A stretch of 64,000 nucleotides of DNA from Phytopseudomonas argentinensis (GCF_900113905.1 NZ_FORC01000006.1:1-64000); one strand, 5' to 3'. Numbered from the stretch's first letter, positions 8,454 through 16,997 are shown. Translations and numbers: made by a program. The notes: generated by a model not told the origin, from the sequence alone.

Positions 8454-8773
8454 GTGATCAGCCGGTCGAAATCCCCCAGCGCCTTGAGCAGTCCCGCAGC
8501 TTCTCGACTGTCGGCACCATAGACCTGCTCGGCCATCGGCAGGATGCCGGACACCGCCGGCAGGTCCGCGCCGGTCTCGATGATCGCCTTCATGCGTGGC
8601 AGGAATATCCACTGCAGCCACTGGGAGAAATCCAGGGTATCCACGCAGAACGGCTGCTCGCTGGCCAGGGCCTGCGCGCTGGGCGCAGATGCCTCCCACC
8701 ACCCCTGCACCCGCAGTGCCCGCTCGACCAGCAGCAGCTGGTCAGCGATCAGGGCTAACGAGGCGGCACTCAC
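8441..8773 (-). CDS. YqcC family protein
   Basis: The 110-residue cytoplasmic protein resembles the YqcC/DUF446 family: a short helical protein with the conserved segment FCVDTLDFSQWLQWIFLPRMKA around residues 42-63. The family has no proven function; in enterics it neighbours the tRNA pseudouridine synthase TruC. Here it overlaps the upstream lipoprotein gene by four bases (ATG inside its stop region) and so is probably cotranslated with it and mrcB. Confidence 0.85.
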   Translation of the reverse strand: MSAASLALIADQLLLVERALRVQGWWEASAPSAQALASEQPFCVDTLDFSQWLQWIFLPRMKAIIETGADLPAVSGILPMAEQVYGADSREAAGLLKALGDFDRLITAGR

Positions 8774-9507
8774 AGGTTGACCCTGGCCCGCTCACGGGCC
8801 TGGGCAGCGCCAGCCGCATCGCCCTGCTGCTCGCGGGACTTGGCGATCAGATCCCAAAGGCTGGCCTGCAGTGCCGGACGGCCGTTGGCATAGCTCAAGC
8901 CACGGCGGGCGAACTGCTCGGCCTGGGCAGCGTCACCCTGGGCCAGGCGCACCTGGGCCAGGCGGTACAGCACTTGCGGCTCACGCGGGGCAATACGCTG
9001 GGCACGCTCCAGGCTGGACGCCGCACCATTGAGATCACCGCCGGTCTGCTGTTGCTGGGCGCTGGTCAGCAGCGCCAGTACCGGACCATCGAGCTGCTCG
9101 TCTGCGGCCAGGCCGCCGGCGTTACCACTGGGAATACCGCTGGGCGTGGACGGCTGTGAAGGCGCCGAGTTGCCGTAGTTCGGCGAACCCAGGGGCTCGC
9201 TGCTCAGCGGCGGCTCGTCGAAGGTCAGCCCACCGCTGTTGGCAGGCGCGCCAGCCGGCGCTGCGTAGGTGTCGATCGGTGCGGAGGGCGCACCGCCGCC
9301 GGGCACCATCACCACCACACCGGAATCCTCGGGCATGGACTGCTGCTGCGCTTGCGCAGGGGCATTGTTATAGCCACCGCCGGGGCGGTCGTCCTGTTCG
9401 TAGGCCGAACTACCGGAATCAACAACCGGGATGGAACCACGCGGAACGCTGGCACAACCACCCAGAACCACCGAGGCGGTCAAAACGGGAATCAACCACT
9501 TGCTCAC
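8770..9507 (-). CDS. Tetratricopeptide-repeat lipoprotein downstream of mrcB
   Basis: The product (245 residues) has a lipoprotein signal with lipobox LGGC (Cys at about residue 17), a long low-complexity linker rich in Pro, Ser, Gly and Gln (residues 20-125), and a C-terminal TPR region (residues about 130-240) with the repeat-like helices VLYRLAQVRLAQGDAAQAEQF. It begins 12 bases after the mrcB stop. Genes in this position beside PBP1b suggest an outer-membrane lipoprotein partner or activator of the synthase (compare LpoB, which is also a lipoprotein), but it has no LpoB sequence likeness I can see, so that role is inference. Confidence 0.82.
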   Translation of the reverse strand: MSKWLIPVLTASVVLGGCASVPRGSIPVVDSGSSAYEQDDRPGGGYNNAPAQAQQQSMPEDSGVVVMVPGGGAPSAPIDTYAAPAGAPANSGGLTFDEPPLSSEPLGSPNYGNSAPSQPSTPSGIPSGNAGGLAADEQLDGPVLALLTSAQQQQTGGDLNGAASSLERAQRIAPREPQVLYRLAQVRLAQGDAAQAEQFARRGLSYANGRPALQASLWDLIAKSREQQGDAAGAAQARERARVNL

Positions 9508-9519
9508 GGCAAACCTCTC

Positions 9520-11838
9520 TTATTCCAACCAGCCTTTCACCCAGTCCATCACCGAGTCGACGGGCGCCTGAATACCACAACCTGCACCGGGTGCCGGCTC
9601 GCTGCCGCGAATATACGGCATCTGCACCGCACCCGGACAATTCTGCGCCGAACCCTGCCCGGTCGCGGCATCCACCCAGGCCAGCACCACGTTGTCCGGC
9701 ATCGGCATGTCCAGCGGCAGCGGGTCGGCACGGCGCATGAAGCCCGTCCAGGCCTGCAAGGCGCCGGTCGCGCCAGTGAACGGGGTCGGGCCATTGTCGT
9801 CACGGCCCATCCACACCACGGTCAGCAGATCCTGACTGAACCCGGCGAACCAACTGTCCCGCGAATCGTTACTGGTACCGGTCTTGCCCGCCAGGGTCAG
9901 CGAGCTCGGCAGCTGGCTGTAGACCGACCGCCCGGTGCCTTCACGCATGGTGCGCTGCATGGCGTTCTGCAAGAGGTAGATGGCACCAGCATCGAAACGC
10001 TGTTGAATCTGATACGGGTAACGCTTGAGCGGCTCGCCTTCGGCGGTCAACACGCTGCGGATACCACGCAGCGGGGTGTTGAAGCCGCCACTGGCGATGG
10101 TCTGGTACATGCCGGTGACTTCCATCGGCGTCAGCACACCAGCGCCCAGCAGCATCGACGGGTAGGCCGGCCATTGACGCGACACGCCCAAGCGCTCGAG
10201 GGTTTTGAGCACATTCGGCACGCCCAGTTCCAGGCCAAGCTTGGCCGTGGACAGGTTGTAGGAGTGAGCCAGCCCCTGATACAGGTAAATGCTGCCGTGG
10301 GCCTCGCGATCATAGTTCTGCGGCTTCCACACCTGGCCATCCTGGCCCTTCACCGAGAAGGGTTCGTCCTGCACGCGAGTGGTCAGGGTGTACTGGCTCG
10401 GGCGCTCCAGGGCGGTCAGGTAGATGGCCGGCTTGATCAGCGAGCCGATGGGCCGCACCGCGTCCAGCGCACGGTTGAACCCGGCGAATCGTGCCTGGCG
10501 GCTGCCGATCAGGGCCTGGATCTCGCCGGTTTCCGGGTTGGTCACCACCATGCCGGCCTCAACCTCGTCGGCGCCCTTGCGGCCAGCCTGGCGCTTGAAG
10601 GTTTCCGCCAGCGCTTCCTCGGCCTTGAGCTGCAGGATCGGGTCGAAGCTGGTGAAGATGCGCAGGCCCTCTTCGGTCAAGTCCTCGTCGCGGTAGTCCT
10701 GGCGCAACTGGCGCTTGACCAGGTCCAGGAATGCCGGGAAGGAGCCATTGGCCATGCTGCCTCGCTGGGTCACGCCCAGCGGGCGGGCCTTGGCCGCGGC
10801 TGCCTCTTCAGGCGACACCACGCCCTGCTCGGCCAGCAGGTCGAGAATCATGTTGCGGCGGTTCAGTGCCCGCTCCGGATTGCGGCGCGGGTTGTAGTAG
10901 GTCGGGCCCTTGACCATGCCGACCAGCAGGGCCACCTGATCGAGCTTGAGCTCGGACAATGGCTGGCTGAAGAAGTACTGGCTGGCCAGACCGAAGCCAT
11001 GCACTGCGCGCTGGCCGTCCTGACCGAGAAACACCTCGTTGAGGTAGGCCTCGAGGATTTCCCGCTTGTCGTAATGCAGCTCCAGCAGCACCGCCATCAT
11101 CGCTTCGGTGATCTTGCGGGTCAGGCTGCGCTCGTTGGTCAGGTAGAAGTTCTTCACCAGCTGCTGGGTCAGGGTACTGCCGCCCTGGCGCAACTGCCCG
11201 GCCGAGGCGTTGATCCAGATGGCGCGGGCGATGCCCTTGGGCGAGACACCGAAGTGGTCGAAGAAATCGCGATCCTCGACCGCTACCAGGGTTTCCACCA
11301 GGTAGGCGGGCACCTGATCGAGCTTGATCAGCACGCGGTCTTCCTGGTGCGCGGGGTACAGCCCGCCGATCAGCATCGGCTCGAGCCGCGCCACGGCCAG
11401 GTCCTTGCCGTCGGCCTTGGTCAGCGAGGCGACGTAGTCGCCGGAGAAGCGCACGTTGACCTGCTGAGCCTGCTCGGCGCTTTCGTAGAACTGGAAACCA
11501 CGGGAATGCAGGGACACGTTGTTGCCGGAGACGGCCACCGCGCCCGGACCATTGGCCACGCTCTCGCGGCGATAGCCGAGGGCATCCATTTCCTTGAGCA
11601 GGTCATCCTTGGCCAGTTTCTGGCCGACGAACAGCTCCAGCGGCCTGGCATAAACCTTGGCCGGAACGGTCCAGCGCTTGCCGGAGAATTTCTCCTGGAC
11701 GATGGCATCGAGGTAAACCGCAAAACCGGCGAACAGCACCAGGCCTACCAAGCCAAGCTTTACAGCCCAGCCCAGCAAGGGGCGCATGCCACGGGGGCGG
11801 CGTTTGGAACGGGAGCGGGAAGATCGGGTACGAGTCAT
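9520..11838 (-). CDS. mrcB: Penicillin-binding protein 1B, bifunctional peptidoglycan synthase
   Basis: The 772-residue class A PBP polymerises glycan strands and cross-links peptides in the periplasm. A basic cytoplasmic tail and one membrane anchor (about residues 23-45) precede a UB2H-like region, the glycosyltransferase domain (VEDRDFFDHFG near 190 and GGSTLTQQLVKN), and the transpeptidase domain with catalytic SLIK near 464, SYN near 525 and KTGT near 650. All active-site motifs are intact. The TPR lipoprotein and YqcC-like genes follow in the same operon. Divergent from the kinase fusion at 11956. Confidence 0.96.
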   Translation of the reverse strand: MTRTRSSRSRSKRRPRGMRPLLGWAVKLGLVGLVLFAGFAVYLDAIVQEKFSGKRWTVPAKVYARPLELFVGQKLAKDDLLKEMDALGYRRESVANGPGAVAVSGNNVSLHSRGFQFYESAEQAQQVNVRFSGDYVASLTKADGKDLAVARLEPMLIGGLYPAHQEDRVLIKLDQVPAYLVETLVAVEDRDFFDHFGVSPKGIARAIWINASAGQLRQGGSTLTQQLVKNFYLTNERSLTRKITEAMMAVLLELHYDKREILEAYLNEVFLGQDGQRAVHGFGLASQYFFSQPLSELKLDQVALLVGMVKGPTYYNPRRNPERALNRRNMILDLLAEQGVVSPEEAAAAKARPLGVTQRGSMANGSFPAFLDLVKRQLRQDYRDEDLTEEGLRIFTSFDPILQLKAEEALAETFKRQAGRKGADEVEAGMVVTNPETGEIQALIGSRQARFAGFNRALDAVRPIGSLIKPAIYLTALERPSQYTLTTRVQDEPFSVKGQDGQVWKPQNYDREAHGSIYLYQGLAHSYNLSTAKLGLELGVPNVLKTLERLGVSRQWPAYPSMLLGAGVLTPMEVTGMYQTIASGGFNTPLRGIRSVLTAEGEPLKRYPYQIQQRFDAGAIYLLQNAMQRTMREGTGRSVYSQLPSSLTLAGKTGTSNDSRDSWFAGFSQDLLTVVWMGRDDNGPTPFTGATGALQAWTGFMRRADPLPLDMPMPDNVVLAWVDAATGQGSAQNCPGAVQMPYIRGSEPAPGAGCGIQAPVDSVMDWVKGWLE

Positions 11839-11955
11839 GGCGCGGCATTATACGCACTTTGCGCAGCGCCGGCAGCGACCACCAGCGGTTTGCAGGGCGC
11901 CGGCGAGGGGCCATAATGCGCGCCTGTTCCCACTTTTATAAGCCAAGGATCGTCC

Positions 11956-13509
11956 GTGAGCCAAGCCCTGATTACCGCCTTGCAGAACCCGGCCCTTTAT
12001 CCGCACCCGGTAGACGGTTTCAGTGTCATCGAGACCCATATTTCCTGGGTTGTGCTGACCGGCCCCTATGCTTACAAGGTCAAGAAACCGGTCGACTTCG
12101 GCTTTCTCGATTTCACCTCCCTGCAGTCGCGCAAGCATTTCTGCGAAGAGGAACTGCGCCTCAACCAGCGCCTGACCGAGGATTTGTATCTGGAGGTGTT
12201 GCCGATCAGCGGTAGCGTCGAGGCGCCGCAACTCGACGGCGACGGCACGGTGATCGAATATGCCCTGAAGATGCGCCAGTTCCCGCAGGAACAGCTGCTG
12301 GCCGAGGTGCAGGCCCGCGGCGAACTCAACGAAAGCCATATCGACGCCCTGGCCAGGCAGATCGCCGATTTCCATCGCGACACCCCGGTGGTGGCGGCCG
12401 ATCATTCGCTGTGCAATGCCACCGCCATCGTTGCCCCACTGCGCCAGAATTTCGAGCAGATCCGCCCGATGCTCAGCGACCAGGCCGACCTGCAGCAACT
12501 CGATGCCCTGGAGGCCTGGACCGAGACCAGCCTGGAGCGCCTGTGGCCGGACCTGGAGGCGCGGGCGCGTGACGGTTTCATCCGCGAGTGCCATGGCGAT
12601 ATCCATCTGGGCAACGCCACCTTGCTGGACGGCCGCGCCACGCTGTTCGACTGCATCGAATTCAACGAGCCGTTCCGCTTCACCGACATCGCGCTGGATA
12701 CCGCCTTTCTGGTCATGGACCTGGAAGACCGCGGCCTCAAATGCCTGGCCCGGCGCCTGCTCAACAGCTGGCTGGAGCACACCGGCGATTACGGCTCGCT
12801 CAAGCTGTTCAATCTCTACAAAACCCACCGTGCCCTGGTTCGCGCCAAGGTCGCGCTGTTCCGCCTGGGCCAGGAGCAGGATGCCGTGCAGCGCGCGGTG
12901 ATCCTGCGCCAGTACCGCGCCTACGCCAGCCTCGCCGAAAGCTACAGCGCCATCCCCTCCCCCCTGCTGGCGATCACCCGCGGCGTATCGGCGGTTGGCA
13001 AGAGCCAGGTCGCGCTGCGCCTGGTGGAGGCCCTTGGAGCGATTCGCATCCGCTCCGACGTCGAGCGCAAACGCCTGCTGGGCGAGCAGACCGGCAATGA
13101 ACTGAATGCAGGCATCTACAGCCAGGACGCCAGCGACGCGGTCTACCAGCGCCTGAACGCCCTGGCCGATCTGGCGTTGCACGCCGGCTACCCGGTGGTG
13201 CTGGATGCCACCTTCCTCAAGCGCGCGCAGCGCCAGGCCGCCCAGCGCATCGCCGATGAAACCGGCGTGCCGTTCCTGATCATCGACTGCCATGCGCCGG
13301 ACTCGGTCCTCGCCAGCTGGCTGCAGCAGCGCCAGCAGCAAGGCAGCGATCCGTCCGACGCGACCCTGGCGGTGATCGAGGCACAACGTGCCGGCGAGGA
13401 TCCGCTCGAGGACGCCGAGCTGCCCTACTGCAAGCGGGTGGACACGCCCGACAGCGCCAGCCTCGCCGACCTGGTCAGTGCGGTTCGCCAGCGTTTCCCC
13501 ACCCTCTGA
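11956..13509 (+). CDS. Bifunctional aminoglycoside-phosphotransferase-like / P-loop kinase protein
   Basis: The first ~320 residues are a protein-kinase-like (APH) fold with the Brenner-type catalytic motif CHGDIHLGN near residue 212 and the metal-binding segment LFDCIEFNEPFRFTDIALDTAF. From about residue 340 a P-loop AAA-type kinase domain begins (GVSAVGKS) with a later DATFLKRAQR segment as seen in zeta-toxin and gluconate-kinase-like families. Such fusions are widespread but their substrate is unknown; aminoglycoside resistance should not be assumed. Start ATG/GTG choice: the frame opens at GTG 11956 (SQALITALQNP follows), preceded by AAGGA. Possible operon with the pentapeptide gene 66 bases downstream. 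Confidence 0.85.
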   Translation: MSQALITALQNPALYPHPVDGFSVIETHISWVVLTGPYAYKVKKPVDFGFLDFTSLQSRKHFCEEELRLNQRLTEDLYLEVLPISGSVEAPQLDGDGTVIEYALKMRQFPQEQLLAEVQARGELNESHIDALARQIADFHRDTPVVAADHSLCNATAIVAPLRQNFEQIRPMLSDQADLQQLDALEAWTETSLERLWPDLEARARDGFIRECHGDIHLGNATLLDGRATLFDCIEFNEPFRFTDIALDTAFLVMDLEDRGLKCLARRLLNSWLEHTGDYGSLKLFNLYKTHRALVRAKVALFRLGQEQDAVQRAVILRQYRAYASLAESYSAIPSPLLAITRGVSAVGKSQVALRLVEALGAIRIRSDVERKRLLGEQTGNELNAGIYSQDASDAVYQRLNALADLALHAGYPVVLDATFLKRAQRQAAQRIADETGVPFLIIDCHAPDSVLASWLQQRQQQGSDPSDATLAVIEAQRAGEDPLEDAELPYCKRVDTPDSASLADLVSAVRQRFPTL

Positions 13510-13575
13510 AAACCACCAGCGGCGCGGCAAAGCTCTTCTATACTGGCAGTAAGCCTCCCCCGGACGACTGCCACC

Positions 13576-13932
13576 ATGAGCCAACCGCGCCAGCTGGACA
13601 CCCCGCTCTATCGCCTGCTGCACAACGATGACGTTGCCGCCTTTAACCAGCAGCGCCCCCAGGGCGAAGTCATCGACCTGAGCGGTGGCGATTTTCGCGG
13701 CCTCGACCTGCGTACCCTCGACGCCGAGGGCGTCGACTTCAGCAATGCCTACTTTCGCGGCGCCGACCTGCGTGGCGTGGACTTTCGCACCGCCCAACTG
13801 GAAGGCGCCAGCATCGCCCATGCGCAGATATCGGGCGCCTACTTCCCGGTCGAGCTCAGTGCCGACGAAATCCTCATGTCGATGAATTTCGGTACGCGAC
13901 TGCGCTACCGCACCCAGCCCAATCACCAGTAG
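13576..13932 (+). CDS. Pentapeptide repeat-containing protein
   Basis: This 118-residue protein carries about seven to nine tandem A(D/N)LXX-like pentapeptides between residues 38 and 92 (DFRGLDLRTLDAEGVDFSNA, YFRGADLRGVDFRTAQL...), predicting a right-handed quadrilateral beta-helix. Flanks are short and non-repetitive. Longer relatives such as Qnr protect gyrase by mimicking DNA, but this one is much smaller and lacks the loops that Qnr needs, so no such role is claimed. Its position after the kinase fusion is conserved in relatives as I recall. Confidence 0.85.
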   Translation: MSQPRQLDTPLYRLLHNDDVAAFNQQRPQGEVIDLSGGDFRGLDLRTLDAEGVDFSNAYFRGADLRGVDFRTAQLEGASIAHAQISGAYFPVELSADEILMSMNFGTRLRYRTQPNHQ

Positions 13933-14025
13933 CAGTCTGTAACGCGAGGCACCTGCAAGGCCCGCCAGGCAGCACTAGACTTGGCGAACCGGCAGCGCTG
14001 CACGCAGGCCGCATGAGGAGATGGC

Positions 14026-14298
14026 GTGAACGACGAATTGCAGACCCTCAAGAATCTGGGCAAGACCTCGTCGCAATGGCTGCATGCGGTCGGTATACAC
14101 ACTGTCGGCGATCTGCGTAGGCAGGGCGCGGTAGATGCCTATCGGGCCGTACGTGCTCGTGGTTTCAGGGCATCCAAGGTGTTGCTCTACTCCATCGAAG
14201 GCGCTCTGCTCGACATTCACTGGAGCGAGCTGCCCGCAGCCCGCAAGGAAAGCCTCAACCACCAGCTGCAAGCCGCCAGCCGGCATGAACCTAGCTAG
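14026..14298 (+). CDS. TfoX/Sxy C-terminal domain protein
   Basis: The 90-residue product matches the C-terminal domain of TfoX/Sxy proteins (LKNLGKTSSQWLHAVGIHTVGDLRRQGAVDAYRAVR), a helix-hairpin-helix-like fold. The N-terminal TfoX domain is absent, as in many stand-alone members in pseudomonads. Full-length TfoX/Sxy proteins regulate competence genes; whether this short form does is unknown. The ribosome site is GAGGAG seven bases before the ATG-less GTG start (GTG AAC GAC...), so the start is GTG at 14026. Confidence 0.85.
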   Translation: MNDELQTLKNLGKTSSQWLHAVGIHTVGDLRRQGAVDAYRAVRARGFRASKVLLYSIEGALLDIHWSELPAARKESLNHQLQAASRHEPS

Positions 14299-14475
14299 CG
14301 GCGTCGCCCGGGCAATGGATTATCACCGCCGCGCCGCTGACCTGAGCGCCGGGCGAGCCCCGGAACAGGCGCTGGTTCACAAGCCCCAACGAGAGCGATT
14401 TACCTGGAGCGTGGCGAGTATTATCGTTTCAGGGATTTTCGTGCGCATCCAGCATGAGCAGCCCAAGGAACCACC

Positions 14476-15267
14476 ATGTATCTACTCGGGGAACAACCGG
14501 CTTACGCCGACCAACTGATCAGCCGCTTGCAGAGCATCCCCGGGAAACTACTCGACGGGCTCAGCCCCTGCGGCGAACCGCTGCAGATCGAGCGCAGCGA
14601 AAACCTGGCGAGCGATCTGCCCAGCAACCAGCTGTTCATTATCGACAATGGCCTGCTGCATGCACTGGTCGACGAGCGCCCGCTGTTCTATCTGCAGGAA
14701 GGTGACCTGGTCGGGCTGCGCCAGGGGATCGACCTGCCGAGCTGTCGCTATACCAGCGACGAGCCGCTGACGCTGATCCCCTATTCGCGCAGCGACGTGT
14801 TCAAACACATCTATGCCAACGAGCCGCGCCAGGAGTTGTTCATCCAGTACCTGGTGGGCCATACCGCCCTACTGTCCGATGCTCTGGCGCGCATCAAGCA
14901 ACCCGAGGTGCGCCCGGCGACCGGTTTCAAGCATTTTGCCAAGGGCGATGCGCTGATCAACCAGGGCGACGAAGCCGACCACGTGTTCATCATCATCGAC
15001 GGCCACGCCGAGGCCTTCGTCGATGGCGTGAAGGTCGGTGACGTGCAGAAGGACGAGATCTTCGGCGCGATGGCCGTGTTCACTCACGAGAAACGCAGCG
15101 CCACGGTGCTGGCCAGCCAGGCCTGCACGGTGATGGTGATTCCCAAGGATCAATTCCTCAGCCTGATGGAAAGCAATCCGCGCATCGCCCACAGCCTGGT
15201 GGAAAGCATGGCCAGGCGTATCGACCTGCTCAACAAGGAAGTCACCGGGTTGCGCCAGCCTGGCTGA
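14476..15267 (+). CDS. cbpA: cAMP-binding protein CbpA (cyclic nucleotide-binding domains)
   Basis: This 263-residue protein has two cNMP-binding-like beta-roll regions: a divergent N-terminal one (about 20-115) and a canonical C-terminal one (about 150-250) with FAKGDALINQGDEADHVFIIIDGHAE and GDVQKDEIFGAMAVFTHEKRSATV. The phosphate-binding cassette has FGAMAVFTHEKRSAT instead of the usual FGE(L/M)AL...RTA, so ligand affinity could differ. It lacks a DNA-binding domain. Gene order (upstream of prrF) matches P. aeruginosa cbpA, whose product binds cAMP and is Vfr-dependent. Followed by a strong terminator. Confidence 0.85.
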   Translation: MYLLGEQPAYADQLISRLQSIPGKLLDGLSPCGEPLQIERSENLASDLPSNQLFIIDNGLLHALVDERPLFYLQEGDLVGLRQGIDLPSCRYTSDEPLTLIPYSRSDVFKHIYANEPRQELFIQYLVGHTALLSDALARIKQPEVRPATGFKHFAKGDALINQGDEADHVFIIIDGHAEAFVDGVKVGDVQKDEIFGAMAVFTHEKRSATVLASQACTVMVIPKDQFLSLMESNPRIAHSLVESMARRIDLLNKEVTGLRQPG

Positions 15268-15284
15268 TCGGCTCTCCACCTGCG

Positions 15285-15309
15285 AAAACCCGGCCAGGTG
15301 CCGGGTTTT
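15285..15309 (+). terminator. Terminator after cbpA
   Basis: Stem AAAACCCGG (15285-15293) / CCGGGTTTT (15301-15309) with a seven-base loop, 17 bases after the cbpA stop. The A- and T-ends make it bidirectional. Confidence 0.88.
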
Positions 15310-15372
15310 GCATTTCTGCAGAGCGCACAATCACTATGGCGCTGATCGGGGAAAATAATTTCCAATCGCTTG

Positions 15373-15400
15373 TTGACTATGTAATGAGAATTGCTATTAT
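15373..15400 (+). promoter_or_regulatory. prrF promoter with overlapping Fur box
   Basis: TTGACT (15373-15378), a 16-bp spacer and TATTAT (15395-15400) form the promoter. The segment 15380-15398 matches the classic 19-bp Fur consensus (GATAATGATAATCATTATC) at 12 positions and covers the spacer and part of the -10, so Fe-Fur would block RNA polymerase. This is how prrF genes are known to be controlled. Confidence 0.85.
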
Positions 15401-15407
15401 TTGCATC

Positions 15408-15522
15408 AGCTGATCGCGAGATCGGTCGATAAGCTCAAGAGCCCTTAGGTCGGACTCTTCAGGTTATCTCCTCATCAGGCTAATCACGGTTATTGACCCG
15501 GCACTTTGCCGGGTCTTTTTTT
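15408..15522 (+). ncRNA. prrF: PrrF iron-responsive small RNA (single copy)
   Basis: About 115 nt, recognised by the PrrF core (TCTTCAGGTTATCTCCTCATC ... AGGCTAATCACGG at 15458-15489) and the terminal hairpin GACCCGGC / GCCGGGTC followed by seven T (15495-15522). In iron limitation PrrF is derepressed and base-pairs with mRNAs of iron-rich proteins (sodB, sdh and others) to spare iron, the functional analogue of RyhB. Its place just after cbpA is as in P. aeruginosa. Only one copy is visible here, whereas P. aeruginosa has prrF1 and prrF2 in tandem. Confidence 0.92.
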
Positions 15523-15626
15523 GCCTGGTGAAAAGTGCAGGCACCTCGCTCACTCCATTGAGCGGCGTCATGGCAGGTACACGAACACTGGCTAGACTGT
15601 CCACACGCTCACCAGGAGACAGGTCA

Positions 15627-15803
15627 ATGGACATCCAGATCCGTGCGTCGCAAGGCCTACGCGGCACCTGCTGGCAGGTGTGCCTGGGCAAACACCAGGT
15701 CAATTTCCGCAGCGAGGAAGAAGCGCGCCAGTTCGTGGTCACGCTGCAGGCGCGGGTGCAGGCCCCGCATCCGCTGCCCAACGAGCAGCGCTTGGCCAGT
15801 TAA
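15627..15803 (+). CDS. Small hypothetical protein downstream of prrF
   Basis: A 58-residue product (MDIQIRASQGLRGTCWQVC...) with a good ribosome site (AGGAGA, 10 bases upstream of ATG 15627). The frame is open upstream to 15528, but that part overlaps the region right after the prrF terminator and lacks a ribosome site. It has no signal peptide and no recognisable domain; basic and polar residues predominate. It converges on the MFS gene with three bases between stop codons. Function unknown. Confidence 0.6.
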   Translation: MDIQIRASQGLRGTCWQVCLGKHQVNFRSEEEARQFVVTLQARVQAPHPLPNEQRLAS

Positions 15804-15806
15804 GCC

Positions 15807-16997
15807 TTAGCCAATCGGGTGCCCCGCGCGGCGCTCGGCCCAGCGGGTAAAGCGAGAGGCGCACACCGCCAGCACGCCGCAGCTGAAGATGACCAGCGCC
15901 ATGGGTACGGCGCTGCCGTCATGCAGCACCCCGACCATGGAGGCCGCGCTTGCCGCGATGGTGAACTGCAGGCTGCCCATCAGCGCTGAAGCGCTGCCGG
16001 CATGGCGGCCCTGCCCGGCCATTGCGCAGGCCGAGGTGTTGGGCAGCAGTATGCCCAGGGAGGCGATGCAGCCGAACAGCGGAAGCATCAAGGGCCACAG
16101 CACCTGCGGGCCCAGCCACGCCAGCACCAGCAAAGCCGTGCCGCAGGCCAGGTAGAACCAGACGATACGCCTGGCCCAGTAAGCCGGGCCATGGCGTGAC
16201 ACCAGCCAGGCATTGACCTGGGCAGCTAGAATGAAGCCGGCGGCATTGGTGCCGAACAGCCAGCCATAGTGCTCGGCTGGTACACCATAAAGCTCGATGA
16301 ACACGAAGGGCGAGCCGGCGATGTAGGCGAACATGCCGGCAATGGCCAGGCCGCCGGTCAGCGCATGGCCGATAAAGGGCAGATCGCTGAACAGGCGCCG
16401 GTATTCCCTCAGGGCGCCGCTCAAGGGCGGTGGCTGGATGCTCGGGCTCAGCGTCTCCGGCAGCCAACGGCCGAGGGCCACCAGGCACGCTGCGCTGAAC
16501 AGCGTCAGGCAGACGAAGATCGATGGCCAGCCGAACAGATTCAGCAGCAAACCTCCGGCCACCGGCGCGAGGATCGGCGCCAGGCCCATCACCAGCATCA
16601 GTTGCGAGAATACCTTGGCAGAGCTGATCGGGTCGCACAGGTCGCGCACCACGGCACGCGATATCACCATGCCCGCGCAACCGCCCAGCGCCTGCACGAA
16701 ACGGGCGGCGATCAGCCACTCCAGGCTTGGCGCCACGGCGCAGGCGAGGGACGCCAGGGTGAACAGCGAGACCCCGACCAGCAGCGGAACACGCCTGCCG
16801 AACCGGTCGGCCAGCGGCCCGTAGACCAGTTGCCCGATGGCCAGCCCGGCGAAATAGGAGGCCAGCGACAGCTGCACGTGCTCGGTGTCGGTACCGAACG
16901 CCAGCGCCAGCGCGGGAAAGCTGGGCAGGTAGAAATCGATGGCCAGCGGGCCGAAGGCGCTGAGCGCGCCGAGAATCAGTAACAGGCGAAGGGGCAT
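15807..16997 (-). CDS. Bcr/CflA-family multidrug efflux MFS transporter
   Basis: The 396-residue, 12-helix inner-membrane protein starts MPLRLLLILGALSAFGPLAIDFYLPSFP, the hallmark N-terminus of Bcr/CflA drug:proton antiporters (conserved Asp-Phe-Tyr-Leu-Pro-Ser in helix 1), and has the MFS motif A loop PLADRFGRRVP between helices 2 and 3. Members export chloramphenicol, bicyclomycin, sulfonamides or peptides; the substrate here cannot be told. The start at 16997 is chosen because the upstream extension (to 17339) overlaps the TetR gene. It is divergent from a TetR regulator, which probably represses it. Confidence 0.92.
   Translation of the reverse strand: MPLRLLLILGALSAFGPLAIDFYLPSFPALALAFGTDTEHVQLSLASYFAGLAIGQLVYGPLADRFGRRVPLLVGVSLFTLASLACAVAPSLEWLIAARFVQALGGCAGMVISRAVVRDLCDPISSAKVFSQLMLVMGLAPILAPVAGGLLLNLFGWPSIFVCLTLFSAACLVALGRWLPETLSPSIQPPPLSGALREYRRLFSDLPFIGHALTGGLAIAGMFAYIAGSPFVFIELYGVPAEHYGWLFGTNAAGFILAAQVNAWLVSRHGPAYWARRIVWFYLACGTALLVLAWLGPQVLWPLMLPLFGCIASLGILLPNTSACAMAGQGRHAGSASALMGSLQFTIAASAASMVGVLHDGSAVPMALVIFSCGVLAVCASRFTRWAERRAGHPIG

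Noticed and set aside
9352..11916. Very long open frame (over 850 codons) on the plus strand
   Set aside because: It lies antisense to mrcB in high-GC sequence, has no start signal and reads as Gln/His/Arg-rich nonsense; a shadow of the real gene.
11956..13000. Aminoglycoside resistance by the APH-like domain
   Set aside because: The kinase fold is shared by many non-resistance proteins; fusion to a P-loop domain and chromosomal housekeeping context do not support a resistance role.
11848..13926. Long antisense frame opposite the kinase fusion and pentapeptide gene
   Set aside because: The plus-strand genes carry clear catalytic motifs; the antisense frame has none.
15523..15626. Second PrrF copy
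   Set aside because: No PrrF core or terminator in this stretch.
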